NCBI RefSeq assembly: GCF_026745355.1
Contig: NC_079209.1
Coordinates: forward strand, 23,428,372-23,492,371
From: Beta vulgaris subsp. vulgaris
Taxonomy: Eukaryota > Streptophyta > Magnoliopsida > Caryophyllales > Amaranthaceae
Direction: 5' to 3'
Length of the DNA stretch: 64,000 nt
Shown here piece after piece: positions 11,839 through 21,711 of this stretch. Position 1 is the stretch's first letter; each line of letters begins with the position of its first letter. Made by a program: the position numbers and the translations under genes. The notes under the pieces are model-generated. The model was not told the origin of the DNA. It made no database searches and was given only the letters and a program-made list of their open reading frames with translations.

Positions 11839-13299
11839 AGTTTATTTGGAGTATTGATTATAAATTTTATTGGTTATTTAAGGCGGAGATTTCTTTGTGG
11901 GCGACTTTTAAAGTTGTCAAAGTGGCCTATCAATTTATCTACACAAGCTAAGGTATGTACATACCTATGTGTTGTTTGATGTTGTATCATGATTTTAGGA
12001 AGGAAAGTTATGTACTATCATATATAGGAACTTTTTGAGTTACATATAAGACTGTTATTATGTGGGATTTTACATGTTTTATGCCTGTGTGCGAACATGT
12101 TAAGTATGAGATTTAATTATGAGATTGATATCATGTTTGTATGGAATATTGATTCAAGTATGTTGGTTGGGAATTTTATTTATTAATTCACATGGGAGAA
12201 TTAATATATTTATTAGTTGGATCATGATTGAATCATGTGTTCCCTTATATTATTATTTTCACTACTCTATGAGGATTGTTGGTCTTATTTGGTAAGTTGA
12301 TAATTTATGCCTTTAAAAGTTAAGTTGGTTGTGGGCTAGGTTCAACAAATAAGAAGGATTAGAATAAAAAAAGGAATTAATTTTCCGTTGTAAGTTGTAT
12401 GATCACTTATCTAATCTTAAGATAAAAAGAATAAAGTTGTTGATGTTGGATTATATATTATCTGTGTTGCTTGTGTGTCATAACAAGTAATAATTGGTAA
12501 ATCATGTAAAGTGAAACTTGGATAGTGATAAACTTTAGACTGGTGCACGTCTGAAGTTGGACAATCAGGAGTTGGGGTACATGGTGAGCGTGCCATGGCT
12601 TTTTTTGGGAATCGGATTGATAGTCGTTCCTATATTTATTTAAAAGGTTCCTCGATATCGTAGGTCCTTTGGAATACGGAGTTGCGCCTGTATTTCAACT
12701 TCCTAGGTGGAAGCTGGTTTTAGTTAGACAACTCGGTCCAATGACTATTCCATTAAAGTAATAAAAAGGTTGTAAAGTTTAGTTCAGTAAAAGTTATCTG
12801 CATATTGTTATGTTGTTATTTATCTTTGCTTAATATTTATTAGTATCATGTTAGGAATGTTTATTATTTATTATGTAGTACTCAGCTTTGTTGACTAAGT
12901 CTTTATTTGTATGTGTTGATCATAGCTTTGCCTTATTGATCATGTGATGACCCATTCGTGGTGAGCATATTAGTGCATTGACATCTACAGGTGTGCAGAT
13001 GATGCATCATGGGATATTTGGAACGTAGAGCTTGTGTAGCATATTTATATATTTATTATTTATATTAGATACATTTATATTTAAGTTTGGTTTGAAGTTA
13101 AAGTTAACAATGTTGTTTGGTTTTAAAGTTAATTTGTTATTTATTATATTTTAATTCTAAAGTTTAGTTGTATGTTTTCCACTGCAAAATTCTGAATAAG
13201 CCTATACGTTATCACACTAGCGATAATGCTTTGATGATTCTCAAAGTTTTATATTTGAAAAGTATTTTTTGGAAAAGAGAGAATTGTCGGGGTGTTACA

Positions 13300-13768
13300 G
13301 GAAAGGACTCAAAGAATCTGTCAGAGACTATATCAAGAAATGCTCTACATGTCAAAAGTGCAAGTATGACAATTAAGCATATACAGTGCTACTTCAAGCC
13401 ATACCTATCCAAAAGCAAATATAGGGAGATGTTACTATGGACTTCATAGAAGGTCTCCCTAAATTCCAGGATAAGGATGTTATCATGGTTGTCATTGATA
13501 GATTGATTAAACAAGCTCGCTTCATGGCACTATCCCACCCCTTTACTGCTCTTAAGGTGTCTCAATGTTAGATTATGTCTACAAATTGCGTGGATTCTCT
13601 AAATCTATCATCTCTGACAGAGACAAGATTTCTATCAGTCATTTTTGGACTGAATTTGTGAGGCTGCAAGGGGTAAAACACCAAATGTCAATAAGTCAAA
13701 TTGCATATCACCCTAGACTGATGGCCTTTCTAAGGTCCTCAACAGGTACCTGGTATTTGAGGTGTTTC
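13300..13768 (+). pseudogene. Old Ty3/gypsy relic, segment 2 (integrase zinc finger and core)
   Basis: Continues segment 1 after the 11.9-kb insertion; the first five bases are its target duplication. Readable pieces are SVRDYIKKCSTCQKCKYDN-like zinc finger (13319-13372), DVTMDFIEGLPKFQDKDV with the first catalytic Asp (about 13430-13485), and LRGFSKSIISDRDKISISHF with the second Asp (13584-13645). The glutamate region near 13715 has lost its motif. Reading stops at GTWYLRCF, where the copia element entered, and resumes in phase at 18203. Confidence 0.83.
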
Positions 13769-13964
13769 TGAGAATTAAACAAGCTCAAGACTCATTATGG
13801 AGAGAGAAGAATAGGAATGTTTATTTCAGTAGAGAGAAGAAATAAACTCATCAACTATTACAAAGCTAAGAGTAGCTATTTATAGTAGAGTTTGTTATAA
13901 CTACTATAACAGAAAGTAACAACCAGCTTTATTACTATATACAATAGAATGAATAGTCTTCATA
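13769..13964 (-). repeat. 3' LTR of the copia element
   Basis: 196 bp, identical to 18007-18202. In element orientation it starts TATGAAGACT and ends TAATTCTCA. The last codons and stop of the RNase H frame (13960-13962) fall just inside it. Confidence 0.92.
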
Positions 13965-14688
13965 TCCCCCCTTCAAGCTGGACTTGTGAGCAATCAACAA
14001 GACCAAGCTTGGAAGCTAACAGAAGATGTTGAGGTCCAGAAAGAGGCTTTGCAAGCAAATCTGCCAACTGAGAAGAGCTGGACACATGAGCTGTTTGAAT
14101 GAAGCCAGATTCAACTTGTTCTCTTACATAGTGACAATCTCTCTTGAGATGCTTAGTCCTTTCATGGAAGACAGGGTTCTGCGCAATATGTTGGGCAGCT
14201 GTATTATCACAATGCATAAATATAGGAAGTGGAACATGAACATGTAAATCCTGAAGTAAACCTTCCACCCAAACAAGTTCAGAAGCAGTGCTAGACATGC
14301 TTCTGTATTCTGCCTCAGCAGAGGACTTGCTTACAGTTTTCTGCTTTTTCGTTTTCCATGAAACCAAGTGAGAGCCAAGAAAAATACAATAAGCACTCAA
14401 GGACCTACTGCTGAACATACATGAACTCCAATCTGCATCACTATATGCAGTTAACTTCAGATCACAATCAGCAGAGTAAAACAAACCCATGTTCACAGTA
14501 CTCTTCAAATATCTAACAACATATAAGGCGGCTTGAAGATGAGGCTTCCTTGGGCAACTTAAGAATTGACTGAGATGTTGTGTAGCATAGGACAAATCAG
14601 GCCTTGTTATATTTAAATATAACAATCTGCCTATAAGTTTTCTGTAAACTTCTGGTTCTTCTAATACTTCACCAATATCAGTAGACAA
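13960..14688 (-). CDS. Copia RT C-terminus and RNase H
   Basis: An open frame of 242 codons. It begins in the RT-RNase H connection (EVYRKLIGRLLYLNITRPDL) and runs through KSTVNMGLFYSADCDLKLTA, the RNase H SDADWSSC box, KQKTVSKSSAEAEYRSMS, and ends in HVSSSSQLADLLAKPLSG. RNase H removes the RNA strand during reverse transcription. All signature residues (SDADW, SSAEAEY, ADLLTK-type end) are present and the length is normal. It is out of frame with the upstream RT ORF by one base near 14680-14700. If that shift is an error, both would join in one polyprotein; otherwise this part is not translated. The methionine at 14688 is not a true start. Confidence 0.85.
   Translation of the reverse strand: MSTDIGEVLEEPEVYRKLIGRLLYLNITRPDLSYATQHLSQFLSCPRKPHLQAALYVVRYLKSTVNMGLFYSADCDLKLTAYSDADWSSCMFSSRSLSAYCIFLGSHLVSWKTKKQKTVSKSSAEAEYRSMSSTASELVWVEGLLQDLHVHVPLPIFMHCDNTAAQHIAQNPVFHERTKHLKRDCHYVREQVESGFIQTAHVSSSSQLADLLAKPLSGPQHLLLASKLGLVDCSQVQLEGGI
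13965..13974 (-). other. Polypurine tract of the copia element
   Basis: On the minus strand the bases next to the LTR read GAAGGGGGGA, a standard plus-strand primer. Confidence 0.85.
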
Positions 14689-15713
14689 ACCAAGCCTTTA
14701 GGAAGTGGAGAAGACACAGCTCTAGTGTGTGTGAGATTTAAATCCTTGATAATATCTGTGATATACTTCCTTTGGCTTAACAAAATACCAGATTCATTTC
14801 TGATGATTTCTATACCCAAGAAATATTTCAAGTTACCAAGGTCTTTGATAGTGAATGCTTTGTCCAAGGCAAGTTTAATATCACTGATTTGAGAAGAACT
14901 AGTTCCAGTCAAGACCATGTCATCTACATAGACAAGAATCACTACAAATTCTCCATCAAGATCTCTAGTGAACAAAGAATAATCTTGCTTAGATTGAACA
15001 AAGCCAAGATTAAACAAAAATTTACTTAACTCCTTGTTCCACTGCCTTGAGGCTTGCTTTAGCCCATATAGAGACCTTTTTAATCTACAAACTTCACCAT
15101 GCTTGGCCTTGGAATATCCAAGAGGTGGCTTCATAAACACTTCCTCATCTAGGTATCCATGTAAGAATGCATTATTTATGTCTAATTGACATAAGGGCCA
15201 TTTTCTAGCAATGGCAAGAGAGATAATGATTCTCACAGTAGCCAACTTGGCCACAGGAGAAAAAGTGTGAGTGAAATCCTCACCAGCAACCTGTTGATAA
15301 CCAGTAGCTACTAGCCTTGCTTTGTGTCTTTCCACAGACCCATCAGGGTTATATTTCACCTTAAAGACCCACTTTGACCCAATAGCTTTCTTACCTTTAG
15401 GTAAGGGTTGCAAGTCCCATGTGTCATTAGCTTCAAGAGCATCAAGTTCTCTTTGCATAGCTTGTTGCCATTCAGGAAAGTTACTAGCTTGATGATAAGT
15501 GGTAGGTTCAACAACTTGAGAATGATTTTGGACATTAAAGGACATAGATGAAGAAGAGACAGGAATGGTGGGACAAATGAAATCCTGAAGTTTTGTGGGA
15601 GGTTTAACAATTCTAGTAGAATGTCTAATAGAATTTTGATTTTGAGAATGAAAGAACTGGTGAGCAGAGGAGGAGTTAATATGCATGGGAACATCACCAA
15701 GATACATACACTA
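14661..15713 (-). CDS. Copia reverse transcriptase
   Basis: An open frame downstream of an in-frame TAG at 15711-15713. It contains the copia RT landmarks: TWDLQPLPKGKKAIGSKWVF, GSVERHKARLVATGYQQV, CQLDINNAFLHGYLDEEVFM, RLKRSLYGLKQASRQWN, the catalytic YVDDM (14916-14930) and LKYFLGIEI. Reverse transcriptase copies the element RNA into DNA in cytoplasmic particles. The catalytic residues look intact. The frame is the same as that of the short ORF at 15714-15947, so the TAG is a single nonsense change in the integrase-RT linker. The frame ends about 9 codons after SSPLPKGL because of the shift into the RNase H frame. Confidence 0.87.
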
Positions 15714-16788
15714 CAGTAAAGTATTAGTAGCATCAGCTACATAAGTATCAGTAGGTAATAGAACATTGTCATTAGCCTGATTTACATGTGAATGAGAAGT
15801 AGGAGAGACACCATGATTGGTAATAGGATGATTAGCAGAAGAGTGGTCATCATAATGCTCAGAATGCTGATGTATTATAGAATTATGAGGTGTGGAAGAT
15901 TGAGTTGAAGCTGGATTTAGTATTAAAATGAATAGGAGAATCATCATTTAAAGAATTGAAAGAGACAGTAGGCATGTCTATGTGTGAATTGTGGTTAGGA
16001 AGACATTGAGATGTATGAAAAGGAAACACATCTTCCCTAAATATTACATCTCTAGAAACAAAAACTTTGTGTGTATCAAGATTATATAATTTGTACCCTT
16101 TTTGACCAAATGAGTAGCCAATAAACACACATTTAACAGCCCTAGGTTGGAATTTATCTTTGGTGTTAGTATGTGCATAGCATAGACATCCAAAGACTTT
16201 GAGTAAGGAATAGTCAGGAGGTTTATGATGTAATATTTCAAAAGGAGTTTTCCAAGACAAAACAGATGAAGGAAGGTGATTAATGAGATAAGTAGAGGTT
16301 AAGATACACTCTCCCCAGAATTTATTAGGCATAGATGCATGAAATTTAAGAGCTCTATCAACTTCTAAAAGATGTTTATGTTTGCGTTCCACCCTACCAT
16401 TTTGTTGTGGAACACCTGCTATACTCCTTTGGTGAATAACACCTTGAGAAAGAAAGAAGTTAGCACATTGTTCTTGAATGATTTCTGTGCCATTATCAGA
16501 TCTAATGGATTTAATTTTGGTATTGAACTGAGTGAGAGTTTGAGAGAAAAATGATTCAATAGTCTTAAACACTTGCATTTTATTTTGCAATAGAAATGTC
16601 CAAGTACACCTACTGTGATCATCTAAAATGGTAAGAAAGTATGATGCTCCAAGAATAGTTTTGACTTTATAGGGTCCCCAAAGATCAAGATGAATAAGAT
16701 CAAAACATTGGGAAGCTCTACTTAGACTTCTAGGAAAAAGAAGATTTATGATGCTTAGCATATACACACACTTCACAAAAATATTCAT
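15714..16788 (-). CDS. Copia integrase
   Basis: The frame 15883-16788 gives the catalytic core. It has the first Asp in DLIHLDLWGPYK, the second in KSIRSDNGTE, and the Glu in PQQNGRVERKHKHLLE, followed by the GKG-type tail KPPDYSLLKVFGCLCYAH and CVFIGYSFGQKGYKLYN. All three DDE residues are present. A one-base shift near 15900-15950 moves the reading frame into the Ser/His/Asn-rich linker (15714-15947). The HHCC zinc region lies upstream around 16740-16830 in a third frame (ECQCSHLNEYFCEVCVYAKH), so two further shifts bracket it. Integrase joins element DNA to chromosomal DNA. Intact residues with broken frames fit a recently made copy. Confidence 0.87.
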
Positions 16789-17867
16789 TGAGATGTGAAC
16801 ATTGACATTCTGGAATGTGTTTCTTTTAGAGATGAGACATGACCAAGTCGAGCATGCATAATATGAAGATTGGAGGTAGAAGTATGAGAAGCAAATGAGT
16901 TTTTAAAAGAAGGTTTCATAGAAGAGCCAAGAACATTAGAGTTCAAAAAATATAAACCTCTAAGTTTCTGACCTTTAGCTAGAATTTGATGAGGAGAGTT
17001 TGAATGAGAAAAAATACATTCTGTAGAAGTGAATTCTACATGAACTTTACCATCAACAAGTAACTGTCCTATGGAAAGCAAGTTGTATGTAAAGGTAGGA
17101 ACAAGCAATACATTTGTAAGCATAATACCACATTCAAGCATCACATCCCCAACTTCATGAACATAACTACAATTTCCATCAGGCAAACCAACCTCAAGTA
17201 CTTTATTAAGTCTTCTTTTTCGACAAAATAAACTAGCATCATGTGTCATATGATCAGTAGCCCCTGAATCTATAATCCAATTACTAGAATCAGGCATATG
17301 AACAGAGAGTTTACCTGCATTATGAGCATAAGCAGGTGTATCTCCAATAACTCTGGCAGAATGAGCATAAGCAGGTGTATCTCCAGAGTTCTGCTGCTTG
17401 CTTTTCAGACTTCTCATAACCTCTTGCACAATAGTATTCACCATTCCAGAATCCATGACAGCAGCACCAGAATTATCAACATGAGAAGAACTAGGACCAG
17501 CAGACATAAAATCTAATGGAGTATCTTCATATTCACCATCTGTAACATTGACATTTGCAGCCATTTTCCCACCAACTTTGTTTTTCTTAGGATTATACCA
17601 ATCAGGATATCCTATTATCTTGAAACATTGATCTTTTGTGTGACCTTTTCCTTTACAGAAGTCACACTTTCGATCATATTTATCCTTTTTCCAATCCTTC
17701 TTGACATAAGTCTGTGATCTTTGAACAGCAAGAGCACTAACCTCATGATTTACATGATTAAATCCACTTATCTCCTTTTGTTTTTCATTATTGTTATTAG
17801 ATTGAGAAATATTGTTGCTGGAAGATTCTTCATTTGCTGCCATTATCAATTCTTCGATTTCGGACAA
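16785..17867 (-). CDS. Copia Gag C-terminus and protease (N-terminal Gag missing)
   Basis: An open frame of 360 codons from MSEIEELIMAANEESSSNN. It has one CCHC zinc knuckle, CDFCKGKGHTKDQCFKIIGY (residues ~66-87), and the pepsin-type active site WIIDSGATDHMTHD (~200). The GAG-pre-integrase box HARLGHVSSL follows near the end. Gag forms the particle and the protease cuts the polyprotein. A full copia Gag normally has some 200-250 residues (the UBN2-type region) before this point. Here the ORF starts only about 130 bp after the PBS, so most of the capsid domain has been deleted. The frame ends at a shift near 16820, before the integrase zinc finger. Confidence 0.87.
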   Translation of the reverse strand: MSEIEELIMAANEESSSNNISQSNNNNEKQKEISGFNHVNHEVSALAVQRSQTYVKKDWKKDKYDRKCDFCKGKGHTKDQCFKIIGYPDWYNPKKNKVGGKMAANVNVTDGEYEDTPLDFMSAGPSSSHVDNSGAAVMDSGMVNTIVQEVMRSLKSKQQNSGDTPAYAHSARVIGDTPAYAHNAGKLSVHMPDSSNWIIDSGATDHMTHDASLFCRKRRLNKVLEVGLPDGNCSYVHEVGDVMLECGIMLTNVLLVPTFTYNLLSIGQLLVDGKVHVEFTSTECIFSHSNSPHQILAKGQKLRGLYFLNSNVLGSSMKPSFKNSFASHTSTSNLHIMHARLGHVSSLKETHSRMSMFTSQ

Positions 17868-17994
17868 AAATTGCGGAAATTAGTCAAGAAACAAGAAGAA
17901 TTTGACAGAACTCAAATGATTTTTATAGAATCTTGAAGAATTTCTCTTCAAATTAGCAACATTGAAGAAACATATTCGAAATGGAACGAAATCT

Positions 17995-18006
17995 GCTCTG
18001 ATACCA
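17995..18006 (-). other. Primer binding site of the copia element
   Basis: On the minus strand TGGTATCAGAGC lies directly next to the 5' LTR. It matches the 3' end of initiator tRNA-Met as used by most plant copia elements. Confidence 0.93.
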
Positions 18007-18202
18007 TGAGAATTAAACAAGCTCAAGACTCATTATGGAGAGAGAAGAATAGGAATGTTTATTTCAGTAGAGAGAAGAAATAAACTCATCAACTATTACA
18101 AAGCTAAGAGTAGCTATTTATAGTAGAGTTTGTTATAACTACTATAACAGAAAGTAACAACCAGCTTTATTACTATATACAATAGAATGAATAGTCTTCA
18201 TA
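18007..18202 (-). repeat. 5' LTR of the copia element
   Basis: 196 bp, identical to the copy at 13769-13964. It contains a CTATAAATAGC promoter-like sequence on the minus strand (around 18115-18125, plus strand gctatttatag). Confidence 0.92.
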
Positions 18203-18638
18203 GTTTCTGTCATGAATCCCCCCAACAGTGGGTCCAATGGCTTTCTCTTGCTGAGTATTGGTCCAACACCAACTTTCACAAAGCCACCCTAGAAAACCCC
18301 CTTTGTAATTGTCTACAATACCCCACCACCCATACACAAACCTTATCTACCTAGTGTTAGCTCAATTGATGTTCTTGACAGAAGCTTGCAACAAAGGGAC
18401 TCAACCATTGAACTCCTTAAACACAACGTCCATAAAGCGCATAACAAAATCTAACAGTTGGCTGAAAAGTATAGAAGTGAGAGATCATTTGAGCAAGGAG
18501 AATCGGTATATCTTAAATTGCAACCTCACAGTCTGTTGATCCTAAATCCTCCTAAAAAATAGCAGCTAAATATTTTGGCATTTACATTATCACCAGAAAG
18601 ATAGGTGATGTTGACTATACCTTACAACTACCTGATGG
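18203..18638 (+). pseudogene. Old Ty3/gypsy relic, segment 3 (integrase C-terminal half)
   Basis: Reading resumes in phase with 13768 across the copia duplication: CHESPQQWVQWLSLAEYWSN, the familiar gypsy pattern (ESPKQW...W.P.AE.WYNT). Traces of the linker and GPY/F region continue to ITRKIGDVDYTLQLPDG-like sequence at about 18590-18638. There the hAT-like element interrupts it. Several frameshifts. Confidence 0.78.
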
Positions 18639-19246
18639 CAGTGGGTAATGGACCCTACCCGGATCCGTGGATCCAGATCCATTTTTGACGGATCTGGATC
18701 CTCAAATTTTGGACCCTATATGGATCCGGGTAGGATCTGGACCGGGTCCTAAATTATTACCCAGATCCAGATCCGTTTACCCATTTTTATAATATTATTA
18801 TAATTTAATATTATATTTTGATAATATTATAATATTAGTTAGTATATGTAAAACGGATTTTCGCTTGAATTTCGAATTATTATTTTAATTCATGTGTGAT
18901 ATTTGTGCGAATTTACAAGATAATTATGTTCGAAAATTGGGTTGATAACTAATCTACAATTTGATAATTGAATATTGTAAGTAGTTGCAATGGTTATTTT
19001 TCAAAAATTAAATGTATTTTTTTGGTTGATATTAGATAACTTTATCATTTAAAATCTTTAACTATTGTGAAAATTAGGTTAGTTTGAAGACAATAGGCAA
19101 GGATCCGTTTTGGATCCGTTTAGGACCCGGATCCATACGGATCTGGATCCTCATTTTTATTACCCAGTGGATCCGGATAGGATATGGATCCTTGCCTAAA
19201 AAACGGATCTGGATCCTAGAGGACTCTGTCCAGATCCTACCCATTG
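18639..19246. mobile_element. Short hAT-like non-autonomous element with GGATCC-rich ends
   Basis: 608 bp interrupting the relic between LQLPDG and SKIHP-coding sequence. The ends are inverted: left CAGTGGGTAATGG, right (reverse complement) CAATGGGTAGGAT. Both subterminal ~120 bp are packed with GGATCC/GGATCTGGATCC motifs, while the ~300-bp middle is plain AT-rich DNA. CARTGGGTA termini and subterminal repeats fit hAT. No clear 8-bp duplication survives, so the superfamily call is tentative. There is no coding potential; the two short antisense ORFs at 19074-19284 only translate the GGATCC repeats. Confidence 0.6.
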
Positions 19247-19566
19247 CCATCTTAGTACCACCACAATCCAAAATACATCCCTGATCCCACCTTCTATGTC
19301 TCCCTACTGGAAAAAAAACACTATGGCCCCTCCTAGTTCCCTAGACAACCCACTTATCCTTGAATTCCACCGTAGCCAGATAAAACACCCCTGTATGTAC
19401 TAGAAAAAAGGAGTATGAAGCGAAGGAATGTTGCAGTAGTACAATGGTCGATTCAATGGGCTAACTCTCCACTTGAGGAAGCCACTGGGGAAGATGCAGA
19501 GGCTCTTGAACAACAATACCCTACCTTTTATCCTTGGGGTCAAGGATCTCTTCACAAGGGAGTATT
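19247..19566 (+). pseudogene. Old Ty3/gypsy relic, segment 4 (integrase tail)
   Basis: Starts with PPQSKIHP, the expected continuation of segment 3, and ends with VVQWSIQWANSPLEEATGED (about 19435-19495) and a FYPWGQGSLHKG end. This corresponds to the chromodomain-like QWxxxxPEEATWED tail of chromovirus integrases. Stop codons interrupt it. It closes the relic's coding region. Confidence 0.78.
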
Positions 19567-19734
19567 ATAACAAACAAGGGAAATAGAAAAACCAAGTGAA
19601 AAGAAGGAAAAAATAGTTAATTTTGTTATCGATACAGTTGGGGAGGAGAGAGCGCTAACTTACAAGTTACAAAGGAGAGCAAAATCTTTTACAAACCATT
19701 TTGCACACACCTGGTTGCCAGGGGGAGGAGCATA

Positions 19735-20100
19735 TGGTCACTATCACAACAGAGGATACAATAGAGAATAGAGACGTTAGAGAACAAGGACAAATCAAGT
19801 ACAAATAGTACAAGCATAACTATAATTTTCTTTAGTATTTTTTGTTAAGTTCCAGCAGTATAATGAAGACTATTTAAGCCACCAAAAATATGATGAATGA
19901 AAACAATCTCCTCTTTTTTATGAACTTCTCTCTCTACTCATACTCTTTATAGTGAAATCCCATATTAAACTCCTCAAAATTATCTTTCCTTTGTGGTTGA
20001 TTTTCCGGAATTAATCCCTTAGTCTTCACTCTTACTTAAGAGTCAGACTAATTTATCCCACAACCTCCTTAAGTTGTCTCAACCTTCTTCTTTCTATTCA
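19735..20100 (+). repeat. Possible 3' LTR remnant of the old relic
   Basis: A purine tract (19720-19731, GGGGGAGGAGCA) is followed by TGGTCACTATC. The stretch has a leader-like CTCTCTCTAC tract near 19930 and ends near ATTCA at 20100. Position after the pol tail suggests the LTR. No partner copy is in the window, so the boundaries are guesses. The 19567-19734 stretch is 3' untranslated element sequence. Confidence 0.4.
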
Positions 20101-20860
20101 TAATAATTATAAACCACAAAGATCAGCATAAAATTATAAACAATACAAGGTGAGTAGTGACAATAAAGAAGGACAATTGCTCTTGTAAGAGACCGCATAC
20201 TTTTAATTTAAAAGTAAGCTCGACCCAAGCAAATATTAAGAAGAGAAGATGCCACTTTCTTTTAATATTGTGACCAATTTAATCTATTTATGGACCAATT
20301 TAATTTATTTCGTGACCAGTTTAATTTATTCAGTAATATATTCTTTAATCCATTCAGTGACTAGTTTAATACATTTAATGTCTAGTTTAATCCGTTCCCT
20401 AAGACTACCGAGTTAGTTTTTGAAACTGTTTGTTGTTCGAGAATCAAGAAAACAAATAAAGGAGAAGAGAAAGGATGGCTAGAACAGTGTTGCGTTAGAG
20501 TGAAATGGAATAGACTTGTTGGAAATATTCAGCATTGAATTCGTTTAATTTTAAGTTAAAATTAGACCGCCTATTTGCATCGGGATTCTAATATATTCAT
20601 CACATTAGCTGTAGATCAAAATCCTCCACAAAAAACAAAGAAATGCGGATTAGAACTCAAATTGCGCAGTATAAACAACTTGAATTGTTATACAAAGTGG
20701 ATTTTAGCGTCCAGAAATGGGAAACATACAGATAAAATATCAATACTCAAATCATTGCTAACGGTTGAAGTCGACAAATAAATTTGCCATTCAAAAACAT
20801 AAAAAAATTAACAAAAGAATTGTATTGAGCGTAATTCAACATAACTTCACTTTTAAAAAC
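20101..20860. other. Intergenic DNA with degenerate ~22-bp repeats
   Basis: No gene seen. About five imperfect copies of a GTGACCAGTTTAATTTATT-like unit occur between 20265 and 20400. A TGTAAGAGACCG stretch near 20186 resembles dispersed plant repeats. Confidence 0.5.
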
Positions 20861-20865
20861 TATAG

Positions 20866-20910
20866 CCCTTCCCCCTCAAAAAAAAAAAAAAAAAAAAACT
20901 ATAGCCCTTG
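20866..20910. repeat. A-tract flanked by a 13-bp direct repeat
   Basis: AACTATAGCCCTT occurs on both sides of a CCCCCTC plus ~22-A tract. This arrangement resembles the target duplication and tail of a tiny retroposed fragment, or replication slippage. Confidence 0.5.
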
Positions 20911-21156
20911 AGAGCCAATGCTAAACAGCATGTGAAAATCTAACAGATTTCTCATTCCAAGTCTAACCTTTGATAACATGGTAACTTCTAGTATGACTGC
21001 ACATAAAAAGTAGAAAAAGTTGGCACTTCGCAGTTTTTAACCAATATCACCATTACTACACATGCTATAGATTACATCAAATTACATTTGCAGCGTCATC
21101 CTTTCTTCCTACGAGAAGTACTCTCAGGCCCCAAAATTTTCCACCACTCAATGATA

Positions 21157-21655
21157 TCAAGGCAAAGGCATAGGTGGTTTCCAATGGGAAAATGGTACTA
21201 AATCTCTGTTTACAACGGTTCTGTTGTGCAACCAAAATGTTTGAGCTGACTGCTGAAAATGTCGAACTTTCCGTTGGAGTTCCCAAAGAACTCCATTAAT
21301 TGCAGAACATGGCTCTGATTCTGGAGCGTAGGCCCATAAACATCTCACCAGTCGGCCACGAGCTATCATATTCTCTATCTCCTCATCTGCACCAGTACAA
21401 CTCCAAGGTTAAAAAAAATGCTTTAGCAGAGCAAACCTTGAATCACGGATCAAAAATATGAACAAAGTTTAACCTGGTATTGATTCCAAATATTCCAGGA
21501 GTTGGGGGCCTATTCTAGTTGATGGCCACTTAATTGATATCTGGGTATAGTCCACGACATTCTGAAAAGGCAACTCTACTTGATCTGACAGCACCACAGG
21601 CACACATTCCTGTTTATCAGAATTATTCAAGATTGATTGCGTTGCCACGTAACTA

Positions 21656-21711
<56 letters not shown>

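Larger units (their letters stand above)
1412..13299 (+). mobile_element. Ty3/gypsy LTR retrotransposon, 11.9 kb, degenerate
   Basis: A complete but decayed element with LTRs at 1412-3941 and 10141-13299, both starting TGTAAT and ending TTACA. It is flanked by the 5-bp target duplication ggaaa (1407-1411 and 13300-13304). A tRNA-iMet-type primer binding site follows the left LTR and a polypurine tract precedes the right LTR. The internal order gag, protease, RT, RNase H, integrase is that of Ty3/gypsy. It was inserted into the integrase region of the older relic, whose sequence resumes at 13300. The LTRs differ by many substitutions and by indels, including a 580-bp MITE in the right LTR and a Stowaway MITE in the leader. 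The insertion is therefore not recent and the element cannot encode its own enzymes. Confidence 0.93.
10141..13299 (+). repeat. 3' LTR of the 11.9-kb gypsy element (contains a MITE)
   Basis: 3159 bp against 2530 bp for the 5' LTR. The excess is the MITE at 11259-11838 plus a short TA-repeat tract near 10183-10215. Ends are TGTAATCTCCC and GGTGTTACA. The TATA box is at 10510-10517. ORFs inside (for example 10505-10803) are low-complexity Ser/Thr/Phe-rich leader sequence. Confidence 0.92.
13769..18202 (-). mobile_element. Ty1/copia retrotransposon, 4.4 kb, very young but with broken ORFs
   Basis: The LTRs at 13769-13964 and 18007-18202 (196 bp each) are identical by eye. The flanking 5-bp duplication is gtttc (13764-13768 and 18203-18207). 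Read on the minus strand the order is LTR, PBS, gag, protease, integrase, RT, RNase H, PPT, LTR, which is the copia order. It interrupts the integrase of the older gypsy relic without loss of host bases. The polyprotein is split by about four frameshifts and one stop, and the N-terminal Gag region is missing. This copy was therefore either mobilised in trans or carries sequencing indels. Confidence 0.95.

Noticed and set aside
13769..13962. Copia LTR ending at the CA dinucleotide at 13962
   Set aside because: Both LTR copies share two further bases (TA), and only the longer boundary leaves the exact 5-bp duplication gtttc.
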